From NCBI RefSeq assembly GCF_008120935.1, contig NZ_RDBO01000077.1, forward strand, positions 632,463-696,462: a stretch of DNA of 64,000 nt. Reading direction: 5' to 3'. Every line of letters starts with the position of its first letter. The first letter of the stretch is position 1. Below, in pieces: positions 8,453 to 17,053 of the stretch. Made by a program: the position numbers and the translations under genes. This stretch comes from Streptomyces sp. sk2.1 (lineage in GTDB: Bacteria; Actinomycetota; Actinomycetes; Streptomycetales; Streptomycetaceae). The notes under the pieces were generated by a model, which saw only the letters and a program-made list of their open reading frames with translations, was not told the DNA's origin and did not search any database.

Positions 8453-9568
8453 TCAGAGCCAGCCGTTGCGCTTGAGCATGCGGTGGATGGAGAAGCAGAC
8501 CACGCCGATGACGCCCAGCACCATCGGGTAGCCGTACCGCCATCCCAGCTCGGGCATGTGCTTGAAGTTCATGCCGTAGACGCCGCAGATCATCGTCGGC
8601 ACGGCGACGATGGCCGCCCAGGACGTGATCTTGCGCATGTCCTCGTTCTGCGCGACGGTCGCCTGCGCCAGGTTGGCCTGGAGGATCGAGTTCAGCAGTT
8701 CGTCGAAGCCGATGACCTCCTCGTGCACCCGCGCCAGGTGGTCGGCGACGTCACGGAAGTACTTCTGGATGTCGGGGTCGATCAGCCGCATCGGCCGCTC
8801 GCTCAGCAGCTGCATCGGCCGCAGCAGCGGCGACACCGCCCGCTTGAACTCCAGCACCTCGCGCTTCAGTTGGTAGATCCGGCCCGCGCCCGAGCCGCGC
8901 GGGCTGCCCTTCGCCGGGGTGGAGAAGACCTCGATCTCCACCTCGTCGATGTCGTCCTGGACGGCCTCGGCCACCGCGATGTACCCGTCGACGACGTGGT
9001 CGGCGATGGAGTGCAGCACCGCGGAGGGGCCCTTGGCGAGCAGTTCGGGGTCGTCCTGGAGCCGGTGGCGCAGCGCGCGCAGCGAGCCGTGTCCGCCGTG
9101 CCGCACGGTGATGACGAAGTCCCGGCCGGTGAAGCACATCACCTCGCCGGTCTCCACCACCTCGCTGGTGGCGGTGAGTTCGGCGTGCTCGACGTAGTGG
9201 ATGGTCTTGAAGACGGTGAAGAGCGTGTCGTCGTACCGCTCCAGCTTCGGCCGCTGGTGGGCGTGGACGGCGTCCTCGACGGCGAGCGGGTGCAGCCCGA
9301 ACTCCCGGGCGATGCCCGCGAATTCCTCTTCGGTGGGCTCGTGCAGGCCGATCCAGGCGAAGCCGCCCTCGGCCCGCACTTCGAGCATCGCCTCGTGCGG
9401 GGTGCGGCAGGTGCCGCGCTCCAGGCGCCGGCCGTCGCGGTAGACCGCGCAGTCGACGACCGCGCTGGAGGCGGACGGGTCACGGGTGGTGTCGTAGGCG
9501 TTGTGCAGGGCGTTGCTCTTGCGCAGGGACGGGCGCACGACGGCGCGCAGGTCGCGGATCATCGACAT
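8453..9568 (-). CDS. corA: CorA-type magnesium/cobalt channel
   Basis: A pentameric divalent-cation channel of the cytoplasmic membrane. The product is 371 residues with a large acidic cytoplasmic domain (1-300) followed by two C-terminal helices. The selectivity signature YGMN is present in CGVYGMNFKHMPEL, and the second helix ends with the basic tail RMLKRNGWL. GAGGAG precedes the ATG. Together with the MgtE-N/CBS gene 1.6 kb away it makes a Mg2+-handling neighbourhood. No magnesium riboswitch was recognised upstream. Confidence 0.93.
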   Translation of the reverse strand: MSMIRDLRAVVRPSLRKSNALHNAYDTTRDPSASSAVVDCAVYRDGRRLERGTCRTPHEAMLEVRAEGGFAWIGLHEPTEEEFAGIAREFGLHPLAVEDAVHAHQRPKLERYDDTLFTVFKTIHYVEHAELTATSEVVETGEVMCFTGRDFVITVRHGGHGSLRALRHRLQDDPELLAKGPSAVLHSIADHVVDGYIAVAEAVQDDIDEVEIEVFSTPAKGSPRGSGAGRIYQLKREVLEFKRAVSPLLRPMQLLSERPMRLIDPDIQKYFRDVADHLARVHEEVIGFDELLNSILQANLAQATVAQNEDMRKITSWAAIVAVPTMICGVYGMNFKHMPELGWRYGYPMVLGVIGVVCFSIHRMLKRNGWL

Positions 9569-9979
9569 GGCTGGCTCCTCTTCACGGAGGGCCGTCGTCG
9601 GGCGCGCGGAACAACCCGGAATGGGGACGTGCGCTCACGTCCGCAAAGCGGGCGGCACCGCAGCGGCGCGATGACGGCGTTCGCTACAGGCAGGCAAGAA
9701 AGGAGTGCTCTTCCGTCGTGCGCAATGCCATGGGCCTTGACCGAGAAGGCTTCAGATCACCGAGGGAAGGTGAGATGCGGAAGAGCGGTTGGTACTGCAC
9801 GGTCGACTTCGATCCATGGCAGCCCCACCTCCTCCAGCCGGTCCCCCTTGGGGGATGACGTGTCGTCGGGGCTGAGAGCGACGCTTCTGCGTGCTGCCCC
9901 GACCGGCGGCCAAGACTATCAGCCGCCTGACGGCCAATCCTTTACTTTGCCCGTTCCATACGCGTTCTATGCTCGCGGG
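9569..9979. other. intergenic region between divergent corA and SUFU-like genes
   Basis: Four hundred and eleven bases without a convincing gene. The corA side carries its ribosome site. A C5TTG5 palindrome lies near 9845-9856. A minus-strand frame across about 9765-9910 has plausible codon use but no usable start codon. The right edge holds TTTGCC and TATGCT (9968-9973), which put the transcript start on the ATG of the next gene. Confidence 0.5.
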
Positions 9980-10564
9980 ATGGGAGAAATTCTTGCTCTG
10001 GTCGAGGCCCGGTTGCTGACGGCCCTCGGTGAACCGGACGCGCGCGCCGCAGTGACGTTTCTCGGCACGGACCGGATCGAGGTGCTCCGCTTCGTCGACG
10101 GCGACGTGGTGCGCTACGCCACACTCGGCATGTCCGCCCAGCCGATGGCCGACCCGACCGCGGTCCTCGCGGACCCGGTGAAGGGGCCGCGCGCCGAGCT
10201 GGTCCTCTCCGTGCGCGCCGGGCTCGCCGACACCGACAAGGTGCTGCGCCCGCTCGCCGTGCTGGCGGCCTCCCCGCAGGTCGAGGGGCTGGTGGTGGCG
10301 CCGGGCGCCTCGCTGGACGTCGGCGAACCGCTGTGGCCGGGGGCGCCGTTCAGCTCCGTACTGGTCGCGGAGCCGGGCGGTCTGGTCGAGGACCTGGAGC
10401 TGGACGCGCCGATGGACCCGGTCATGTTCCTGCCGCTGCTGCCGATGACGCACAACGAGGCCGCGTGGAAGCGGGTCCGGGGCGCGCAGGAACTCCAGGA
10501 GCGGTGGCTCTCGCACGGCACGGACCTGCGCGACCCGCTGCGCGGCTCGGTACCGCTTGACTGA
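9980..10564 (+). CDS. suppressor-of-fused (SUFU) domain protein
   Basis: A 194-residue single-domain cytosolic protein matching the bacterial SUFU family: an N-terminal VEARLLTALGEP helix, central RAELVLSVRAG and SPQVEGLVVAPGASLDVGEPLWPG, and the C-terminal block FLPLLPMTHNEAAWKRVRGAQELQERW. Bacterial SUFU-family proteins sometimes act as toxin-immunity proteins, but no toxin gene is adjacent here and the role is unknown. Only seven bases separate the TATGCT -10 box from the ATG, and no ribosome site is visible, so a leaderless mRNA is likely. Confidence 0.82.
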   Translation: MGEILALVEARLLTALGEPDARAAVTFLGTDRIEVLRFVDGDVVRYATLGMSAQPMADPTAVLADPVKGPRAELVLSVRAGLADTDKVLRPLAVLAASPQVEGLVVAPGASLDVGEPLWPGAPFSSVLVAEPGGLVEDLELDAPMDPVMFLPLLPMTHNEAAWKRVRGAQELQERWLSHGTDLRDPLRGSVPLD

Positions 10565-10720
10565 CCCCGGCCCGGGTGTCCCGGTGTCCCGGCGTCTCGG
10601 TGCCCCGGTCCCGGTTCGGGTCCCGGTGTCCCGGTCCCGCGGTTCGGGTCCCGGCCGTCCGGCGCGCGGAGAGCCCCGCCGCGCGGCCAGGAGGGGGAGC
10701 CGCGGGCGGGGCGGTACGGG

Positions 10721-11953
10721 TCAGTCGGCGAAGGCCGCGACCCCGTCCTCGGCGGCGTGCTTCGGCTCCAGCGCCTCCGCCTCGTGGGTCAGCGCCGAGC
10801 GCCGGACCCGTACGACGAGCGCGCCGGCCACGGCCGCGACCGCGGCGACCACGAACGGGACGTGGACGTCGCTCCATTCCTCGATCTTCGGGGCGAGGTA
10901 CGGGGCGGCGGCAGCGGCGAACCAGCGGACGAAGTTGTACCCCGCGCTCGCCACCGGCCGCGGCGCGTCCGAGACGCCGAGCGCCAGCTCCGTGTAGACG
11001 GTGTTGTTCATGCCGATGAAGGCGCCGGAGACGATCGTGCAGACGATGGCGGCGGTGTGGTTGCCGTACCCCAGGACCAGCAGGTCGACGGCGAGCAGCA
11101 GCAGCGAGGCGCCGAGCACCTTCAGCGAGCCGAAGCGCTTTTGGAGCCGCGGGGCGACGAGCACCGAGAAGACCGCGAGCAGCAGACCCCAGGCGAAGAA
11201 CACCGCGCCGGACCTGTACGGCGTCATGTCCAGCACGAACGGGGTGAAGGCCAGGATCGTGAAGAACGCGTAGTTGTAGAAGAACGCCGAGGCCGCGACC
11301 GAGGCCAGACCGCCGTGGCCGAGGGCCTTGATCGGGTCCAGCAGCGAGGTCTTCCGGGCGGGCCTGGGCTGTTCCTTCAGGAACGCGGTGATGCAGATGA
11401 AGCCGATCGCCATCAGCGCGGCCGTGCCGAAGAACGGGTAGCGCCAGCTGGCGTCGCCGAGCAGTGCGCCGAGCAGTGGTCCGCACGCCATGCCGAGGCC
11501 GAGCGCCGACTCGTAGAGCAGGATCGCCGCCGCGCTGCCGCCGGCCGCAGCGCCGACGATCACGGCGAGCGAGGTCGACACGAAGAGGGCGTTGCCCAGT
11601 CCCCAGCCGGCCCGGAAGCCGACGAGTTCGCCGACGGACGTGGAGGTGCCGGAGAGCGCCGCGAAGACGACGACGAGCGCCAGGCCGGCCAGCAGCGTCC
11701 TGCGGCCGCCGATCCGGCTGGACACGAAGCCGGTGACGAGCATCGCCACGGCGGTGATCAGGAAGTACGAGGTGAAGAGGAGGGACACCTGGCTGGGCGT
11801 CGCCTCCAGGCCCTTGGCGATGGACGGGAGAATCGGGTCCACCAGGCCGATTCCCATGAACGCGACGACAGAGGCGCCCGCCGTGGCCCAGACGGCCTTC
11901 GGCTGGCGCAGGATGCTGCCCGCGCCCTGATCGAACGGATCCTCTCCCTGCAT
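10721..11953 (-). CDS. major facilitator superfamily (DHA1-like) efflux transporter
   Basis: A 410-residue transporter with about 12 membrane helices. The DHA1 loop motif between helices 2 and 3 reads GFVSSRIGGRRTLLAG, and the helix-5 antiporter-like stretch GLGMACGPLLGALLG is present. This fits a proton-coupled drug or metabolite exporter; the substrate cannot be told from sequence. The start ATG has GAGGAG 5 bp upstream. The promoter region is unusually AT-rich and carries an inverted repeat overlapping the promoter, pointing to repression by an unlinked regulator. Confidence 0.88.
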   Translation of the reverse strand: MQGEDPFDQGAGSILRQPKAVWATAGASVVAFMGIGLVDPILPSIAKGLEATPSQVSLLFTSYFLITAVAMLVTGFVSSRIGGRRTLLAGLALVVVFAALSGTSTSVGELVGFRAGWGLGNALFVSTSLAVIVGAAAGGSAAAILLYESALGLGMACGPLLGALLGDASWRYPFFGTAALMAIGFICITAFLKEQPRPARKTSLLDPIKALGHGGLASVAASAFFYNYAFFTILAFTPFVLDMTPYRSGAVFFAWGLLLAVFSVLVAPRLQKRFGSLKVLGASLLLLAVDLLVLGYGNHTAAIVCTIVSGAFIGMNNTVYTELALGVSDAPRPVASAGYNFVRWFAAAAAPYLAPKIEEWSDVHVPFVVAAVAAVAGALVVRVRRSALTHEAEALEPKHAAEDGVAAFAD

Positions 11954-11992
11954 GGATCTCCTCGCTCTCCACTAGGTCGTTGCGGTACACAC

Positions 11993-12033
11993 AGAATAAG
12001 TTAGATAGACTAATGAATGCAAGCTACATCTAA
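11993..12033 (-). promoter_or_regulatory. promoter with overlapping inverted repeat (candidate operator) for the MFS gene
   Basis: Read on the minus strand, TTGCAT (-35) and TATTCT (-10) are separated by 18 bp about 40 bp upstream of the transporter ATG. TTAGAT at 12001-12006 and ATCTAA at 12028-12033 form a dyad that covers the spacer and the -35 box, the usual place for a repressor. No regulator gene is adjacent. Confidence 0.5.
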
Positions 12034-12110
12034 ATTTGCCGGTGAGGGGCGCACTACGGACGGGTGATCTTGCTTGACGCGGCGACGGTCCTGGAGGACC
12101 GTTGGTCGCT

Positions 12111-12755
12111 ATGAGGGGCGAACCCAGTTGCCCGAAGTGTGGAGGCCGGGTCAGGGCACCCGGTCTCTTCGCCGACACCTGGCAGTGCACCCTGCACGGC
12201 AGCGTGCAGCCACTGCAGCCGGTCGTTCCGCCCAGCGTGGAAGCGCTGGGAGCGGTGGTGCGCCGTGCCCAGGTGCCGGTGTGGATGCCCTGGCCGCTGC
12301 CGGTGGGCTGGCTGTTCACCGGGGCGGCGAGCGCGGGCGACGACCGCAGCGGCGGCCGCGCCACCGTCGTCGCCTGTTCCGGCCCCGGCCCCGTCGGCGG
12401 CATCGGCGAGCTGCTGCTGGTCACCGAGGAGCTCGGGCTCGGGCTCGGCGCGCGGTACGCCGGGATCGACGGCCCCGACCCCGGCCCGTACCTGGAGGTC
12501 GACGGCCCGCCCGACGTCAAGATGCTCGCGGCCGGTCGCCCCACCCCGCTCTGGCACGTCAAGGGCGCCCCCGAGGACCGCGCGGTCTTCGCGGGCGAGG
12601 CGCGCGGACTCTGGCTCTGGGCGATCGTCTGGCCCGAGCAGTCGGGACTCCTGATGTACGACGAGCTGGTGCTCGCCGATCTGCGCGAGGCCGGGGGAGA
12701 GATGGACCTCGTGCCGTGCGGGGCGCTCACGCCGCGCCTGCTCGACACGCCCTGA
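12111..12755 (+). CDS. DUF6758 family zinc-ribbon protein
   Basis: A 214-residue protein conserved in Streptomyces. It starts with a small zinc-ribbon-like knuckle (CPKCGG ... WQCTLHG) and continues with a globular domain containing VPVWMPWPLPVGWLFTGA and GLWLWAIVWPEQSGLLMYDEL. Its function is unknown. A TTG at 12102 is 4 bp from GGAGG and the ATG at 12111 is 13 bp from it; I prefer the ATG. It is followed on the same strand by the PHP gene. Confidence 0.8.
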   Translation: MRGEPSCPKCGGRVRAPGLFADTWQCTLHGSVQPLQPVVPPSVEALGAVVRRAQVPVWMPWPLPVGWLFTGAASAGDDRSGGRATVVACSGPGPVGGIGELLLVTEELGLGLGARYAGIDGPDPGPYLEVDGPPDVKMLAAGRPTPLWHVKGAPEDRAVFAGEARGLWLWAIVWPEQSGLLMYDELVLADLREAGGEMDLVPCGALTPRLLDTP

Positions 12756-12918
12756 CCGCGGCTGTCGCCGGAGGCGTGCCGGAGCCGGGGCGCGGGCCGT
12801 CGGGGGCGTGCGCCGGGGCCGTGCGCCGGGGCCGTCCCGGGCCCGGCCGGAGGGTGTTCGAACGCCGGTTATCCTTGAACGTCCCTCTTGTCCGGCCCCG
12901 AGCACTGGAGTACGCGTC

Positions 12919-13785
12919 GTGCGCATCGACCTGCACACCCACTCCACCGCTTCGGACGGCACGGACACCCCCGCCGAGCTGGTGCGCAACGCCGCCGCCG
13001 CGGGGCTGGACGTCGTCGCGCTCACCGACCACGACACCGTGCGCGGTCACGCCGAGGCGGTCGCCGCCCTTCCCGAAGGACTCACGCTGGTCACCGGAGC
13101 CGAGCTCTCCTGCCGGCTGGACGGGGTGGGCCTGCACATGCTGGCGTACCTCTTCGACCCCGACGAGCCCGAGCTGGCCCGCGAACGCGAACTGGTCAGG
13201 GACGACCGGGTGCCGCGCGCCCGCACCATGGTGGGCAAGCTCCAGGAGCTCGGCGTGCCGGTCGAGTGGGAGCGGGTCGCGGGCATCGCCGGGGACGGCT
13301 CGGTCGGCAGGCCGCACATCGCCACCGCGCTCGTCGAGCTCGGCGTCGTCGAGACCGTCTCCGACGCCTTCACGCCGCAGTGGCTCGCCGACGGCGGACG
13401 CGCCTACGCCGAGAAGCACGAACTCGACCCCTTCGACGCGATCCGGCTGGTCAAGGCCGCCGGGGGCGTCACCGTCTTCGCCCACCCGGCCGCCGTCAAG
13501 CGCGGCCGGGTGCTGCCCGAGTCGTCGATCGCCCGGCTCGCCGCCGCCGGTCTCGACGGCATCGAGGTCGACCACATGGATCACGACGGGCCGACCCGGG
13601 CCCGGCTGCGCGACCTCGCCCGCGAGCTGGGGCTGCTGACGACCGGGTCCAGCGACTACCACGGCAGCCGCAAGACCATCGGGCTCGGCGAGTACACCAC
13701 CGACCCCGAGATCTACGGCGAGATCACCCGGCGCGCCACGGGAGCCTTCCCGGTGCCGGGCGCCGGCGGACTCCGCATCGCGTAA
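12919..13785 (+). CDS. PHP-domain metal-dependent phosphoesterase (YciV/RNase AM-like)
   Basis: A 288-residue stand-alone PHP protein. Metal ligands are visible in order: HTH at residues 6-8, DHD in ALTDHDTV, Glu in GAELSC, FAHP about residue 192, and SDYHG near the end. Relatives hydrolyse 5'-nucleotides or 3',5'-bisphosphates (YciV/RNase AM group), which I infer here. GGAG precedes the GTG start. TATCCT at 12870-12875 gives a probable promoter with a leader of about 37 nt. Confidence 0.87.
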   Translation: MRIDLHTHSTASDGTDTPAELVRNAAAAGLDVVALTDHDTVRGHAEAVAALPEGLTLVTGAELSCRLDGVGLHMLAYLFDPDEPELARERELVRDDRVPRARTMVGKLQELGVPVEWERVAGIAGDGSVGRPHIATALVELGVVETVSDAFTPQWLADGGRAYAEKHELDPFDAIRLVKAAGGVTVFAHPAAVKRGRVLPESSIARLAAAGLDGIEVDHMDHDGPTRARLRDLARELGLLTTGSSDYHGSRKTIGLGEYTTDPEIYGEITRRATGAFPVPGAGGLRIA

Positions 13786-13932
13786 CGGCGCACGTCGGGG
13801 AGTACGGCTCCGCCCGTCCCCGCGTACCGTCGCCCGGACCACTTACACGTTTCATCCGCGCGTCTCCGGCTGCCCCCGCGGCCTCGCCGGTGCGCCCCTC
13901 CACCTCGTTTCTCTCCTCCCGCAAGGCTCACT

Positions 13933-14538
13933 GTGTTCGACGTCGCCGTCTTCGGATCCCTTTTTCTCACGCTTTTTGTGATTATGGATCCCCCGGGCAT
14001 CACCCCGATCTTCCTCGCCCTCACCGCAGGCCGCCCCGCCAGGATGCAGCGCCGGATGGCGTTCCAGGCGGTCGCCGTCGCCTTCGGCGTGATCGCGGTC
14101 TTCGGTGTGCTCGGCCAGCAGATCCTCGACTACCTGCACGTCTCCGTACCCGCCCTGATGATCGCGGGCGGACTCCTCCTGCTGCTGATCGCGCTCGACC
14201 TGCTGACCGGCAAGACCGACGAGCCGACGCAGACCAAGGACGTCAACGTGGCGCTCGTACCGCTGGGCATGCCGCTGCTCGCCGGCCCCGGCGCGATCGT
14301 CTCGGTGATCCTGGCGGTGCAGCACGCCGACAGCGTGGGCAGCCAGATCTCGGTCTGGTCGGCGATCGTCGCGATGCACGTCGTGCTCTGGCTGGCCATG
14401 CGCTACTCGCTGCTGATCATCCGGGTCATCAAGGACGGCGGGGTCGTGCTGGTGACCCGGCTCGCCGGGATGATGCTGTCCGCCATCGCCGTGCAGCAGA
14501 TCATCAACGGCGTCACCCAGGTCATCCAGGGCTCCTGA
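13933..14538 (+). CDS. MarC-family integral membrane protein
   Basis: A 201-residue membrane protein with six hydrophobic segments and the MarC N-terminal signature FVIMDPPGITPIFLALT. The short loop carrying PTQTKDVNVALVPLGMPLLAGPGAI is the family's second conserved block. MarC proteins are called NAAT transporters but their substrate is unproven. It ends in a convergent terminator shared with the small gene behind it. Confidence 0.88.
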   Translation: MFDVAVFGSLFLTLFVIMDPPGITPIFLALTAGRPARMQRRMAFQAVAVAFGVIAVFGVLGQQILDYLHVSVPALMIAGGLLLLLIALDLLTGKTDEPTQTKDVNVALVPLGMPLLAGPGAIVSVILAVQHADSVGSQISVWSAIVAMHVVLWLAMRYSLLIIRVIKDGGVVLVTRLAGMMLSAIAVQQIINGVTQVIQGS

Positions 14539-14557
14539 CCGCCCCGCCGGAACCACG

Positions 14558-14590
14558 GCGCCCCCGTACGGATCTTCCGTACGGGGGCGC
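14558..14590. terminator. bidirectional hairpin terminator
   Basis: A perfect 15-bp stem (GCGCCCCCGTACGGA with its complement) and a 3-nt loop lie between the convergent marC-like gene and the small gene on the minus strand. TTCGTCTTTG follows. Confidence 0.85.
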
Positions 14591-14614
14591 TTCGTCTTTG
14601 TGCGTCGTTGAGCG

Positions 14615-14767
14615 TTACGAAGCCGAGGATTCGGCCGGGCGGATGTAGATGCGCTGGCCCACGGCTGCGGCCTGCTGCACGATCCGGTTGACGGAGGCGG
14701 CGTCCACGACGGTGCTGTCCACGGCGGTACCGTCGACATCGTCGAGTCGCATGATCTCGAAGCGCAT
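14615..14767 (-). CDS. small conserved hypothetical protein, 50 aa
   Basis: A 50-residue protein starting MRFEIMRLDDVDGT and ending RIYIRPAESSAS, with no membrane helix. AAGGGGAG lies 5-6 bp before the ATG, a strong ribosome site that fixes this start against a longer 93-residue frame. Small proteins of this type occur in many Streptomyces genomes; the function is unknown. Confidence 0.72.
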   Translation of the reverse strand: MRFEIMRLDDVDGTAVDSTVVDAASVNRIVQQAAAVGQRIYIRPAESSAS

Positions 14768-14996
14768 ATGGCTCCCCTTCGTCTGATCCTCCTGCTGGAG
14801 AACTACTGGGAGGACGGGTGACCCGTCCGCAAGGATGTGAGCGCCCGACATCGCTGTCCCGCGCTCACACGAGGTACAACGGCTTGCCCCCTGCAAACAT
14901 TCCCTACGCTAAGGAAATTTTTTGGATGTCTAAGCATCAGCAGGTCACCGCGCACGAACCGGCGACGAGGACCACGAGGTCCACGACGAGGCCCGA

Positions 14997-15884
14997 ATGA
15001 ACGAGGCAGAGATCGGCGAGCGACTGGACCGCACCAACGCGCTGCTCCAGCGGGTGCTCGCCGAGGTGTCGAAGACCCCCTCGACCCACGCCATCTTCGT
15101 GGACGCGGGCTATGTGTACGCCGCGGCCGGACTGCTCGTCACCGGAACCGAGGACCGCCGCTCCTTCGACCTCGACGCGGAAGGGCTGATCGAGGCCTTC
15201 ATCGACAAGGCCCGGACGATCTTCGCGGACAGCAGACTGCTGCGCGTGTACTGGTACGACGGGGCCCGCAGGCGCATCCACACCGCCGAGCAGCAGTCCA
15301 TCGCCGAACTCCCCGACGTCAAGGTCAGACTCGGCAACCTCAACGCCAACAACCAGCAGAAGGGCGTGGACTCGCTCATCCGCACCGACCTCGAATCGCT
15401 CGCCCGGCACCGGGCCATCAGCGACGCGGCCCTGGTCGGCGGCGACGAGGACCTGGTGTCGGCGGTGGAGGCCGCGCAGGGCTACGGGGCCCGGGTCCAC
15501 CTGTGGGGCATCGAGGCGGGGGAGGGGCGCAACCAGGCCGAACCGCTGCTCTGGGAGGTCGACAGCCAGCGCACCTTCGACCTGGACTTCTGCCGCCCGT
15601 ACGTCACCAGACGCCCCGTCACCACCTACGAGGACGACGCTCCGGTGCCCTCGCGCGAGGACGTCCGCTTCGTCGGTGCGCAGATCGCCGCGGCCTGGCT
15701 GGTCGCCCGGGGCCGCGAATCGCTCGCCGATCTGCTGCCGGGCCACCCGTATCTGCCGGGTTCCGTCGACCAGGACCTGCTGGTCGAGGCCGAACGGCTG
15801 CTCCAGCGGTCGCTGCGCGGCCACGCCCAGCTGCGGCGGGCGCTGCGGGACGGGTTCTGGCAGCACCTGCAGGCGCAGTACTGA
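14997..15884 (+). CDS. NYN-domain (PIN-like) putative ribonuclease
   Basis: A 295-residue protein. The NYN domain (about 28-190) shows the acidic residues expected of a PIN-like nuclease: IFVDAGYVYAA, the EQQSIAELPDVKVRLG segment, then KGVDSLIRTDLESLA and ALVGGDEDLVSAVEAAQ. The C-terminal third (about 215-295) is helical and may form an OST-HTH-like or unknown domain. Probable role: RNA cleavage or tRNA/rRNA turnover (inference from family). An 88-bp AT-richer stretch with AAGGAAATTTTTTGGAT lies upstream and may hold the promoter. Confidence 0.85.
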   Translation: MNEAEIGERLDRTNALLQRVLAEVSKTPSTHAIFVDAGYVYAAAGLLVTGTEDRRSFDLDAEGLIEAFIDKARTIFADSRLLRVYWYDGARRRIHTAEQQSIAELPDVKVRLGNLNANNQQKGVDSLIRTDLESLARHRAISDAALVGGDEDLVSAVEAAQGYGARVHLWGIEAGEGRNQAEPLLWEVDSQRTFDLDFCRPYVTRRPVTTYEDDAPVPSREDVRFVGAQIAAAWLVARGRESLADLLPGHPYLPGSVDQDLLVEAERLLQRSLRGHAQLRRALRDGFWQHLQAQY

Positions 15885-15995
15885 GGCCGGGGGCCCGCGC
15901 GCGGTGCGGGGCCGGGCCGGTGAGCGTGCCCGCGTGCCGGCCGGGCCCGGGCTGCCGGGGCCCGGCGCGGGGTCTCCGGCAGCGCGCGTGATCCC

Positions 15996-16841
15996 CTACA
16001 GGCCGTTCCAGAACGCGACGAGCGCGGCGGCCGTCTCCTGCGGGCGGTCCGTGTTGGGCGAGTGCTCGGCGCCCGTGATCCGGGTGCGCCGGGCATCCAG
16101 CCGGATGGCCATCTCGTCGAGCAGCGGCACCGGCCAGACGTCGTCGCGTTCGCCGGAGAGCACATGGAGCGGCAGCCCCGCGGCGGCCAGTTCGGCCACC
16201 CGGTCCGGCTCGGTGGCCAGCTGGCGGCCGGTGGCGATCAGCTGGGCGGGCCGGTGGCGCAGCCAGCGCCGGCGCAGGTCCTCGCCGTCCGTCGCCGCGT
16301 CCTCGGGCGGGTCGAAGGCGCGCATCGCGTCCCACACCTGGGCCATGGTCAGCGTCGCGAGCGCGTCGCCGAGCATCTTCACCTTGAGCTGCTGGGCCTC
16401 GACGACCTCGGCGGGTCCCGACGACATGAGGGTCAGCGAACGGAACGGCGAGGCGTCGAGCAGTACGGCGGCGCGGGCGATCTGCCCGCCCAGGGAGTGC
16501 CCCAGCAGGTGCACACCGCCCTCGGCGGCTTCGAGCGCGGCGGCCTGCGCGAGCACGTCGCGGGCCAACTCGCCCTGCTCATACGCCTCCTGACGATCCG
16601 TCCCCTCGCTCTCGTACTGGCCCCGGCCGTCCACGGCGACGGTGCGGTACCCGGCGGCCGAGAGCGGTTCGAGCAGCGCGACGAAGTCCTCCTTGCTGCC
16701 CGTGTAGCCGGGCAGCAGGAGCGCGGTGCCCCGTACGGCGCCGGACGGCGGGGCGTCCAGCACGGCGAAGTCGCCGCGCGCGGTACGCAACCGGTGGGCG
16801 TGGGCGCAGGGGGGCGGGGTGAAGGTGTGCGGCCGGCTCAT
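15996..16841 (-). CDS. alpha/beta hydrolase
   Basis: A 281-residue cytosolic hydrolase. The nucleophile elbow GHSLGG carries the catalytic Ser. LLPGYTGSKEDF supplies the oxyanion-hole region, VLSGERDDVWP the likely acid, and ITGAEHSPNTD the His. The family is too broad to name a substrate. The first residues (MSRPHTFTPPPCAHAHRLRTARGDF) are not a signal peptide. It is transcribed in the same direction as the upstream RNA helicase gene, but a strong terminator separates them. Confidence 0.85.
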   Translation of the reverse strand: MSRPHTFTPPPCAHAHRLRTARGDFAVLDAPPSGAVRGTALLLPGYTGSKEDFVALLEPLSAAGYRTVAVDGRGQYESEGTDRQEAYEQGELARDVLAQAAALEAAEGGVHLLGHSLGGQIARAAVLLDASPFRSLTLMSSGPAEVVEAQQLKVKMLGDALATLTMAQVWDAMRAFDPPEDAATDGEDLRRRWLRHRPAQLIATGRQLATEPDRVAELAAAGLPLHVLSGERDDVWPVPLLDEMAIRLDARRTRITGAEHSPNTDRPQETAAALVAFWNGL

Positions 16842-16982
16842 GGGACGAGGTTAGAGGGTGCGGTGACGGGCGGCGCGGCCGGAAGGCCGGAAGGGGCGGA
16901 AGGGCCCACCCCGCGTCCCGAACCCTGCCGATGCCCCGAGCAGTCCGGCGCCCCGGCCCCGAGGCGTTCCGGGGCCCCGGAA

Positions 16983-17024
16983 CGCCGGACGGGCCCGAGG
17001 GAAATCCCTCGGGCCCGTCCGGCG
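16983..17024 (-). terminator. strong hairpin terminator downstream of the RNA helicase gene
   Basis: A near-continuous 20-bp perfect stem (CGCCGGACGGGCCCGAGGGA arm) with a 2-nt central loop. It lies 30 bp beyond the helicase stop codon, so it closes that transcript before the hydrolase gene. Confidence 0.85.
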
Positions 17025-17053
17025 AAATCACGCCCCTGCGTCAGGGACCGTGC

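Noticed and set aside
9765-9910. possible small minus-strand gene between corA and the SUFU gene
   Set aside because: About 45 sense-looking codons, but no start codon with a ribosome site and a stop immediately upstream.
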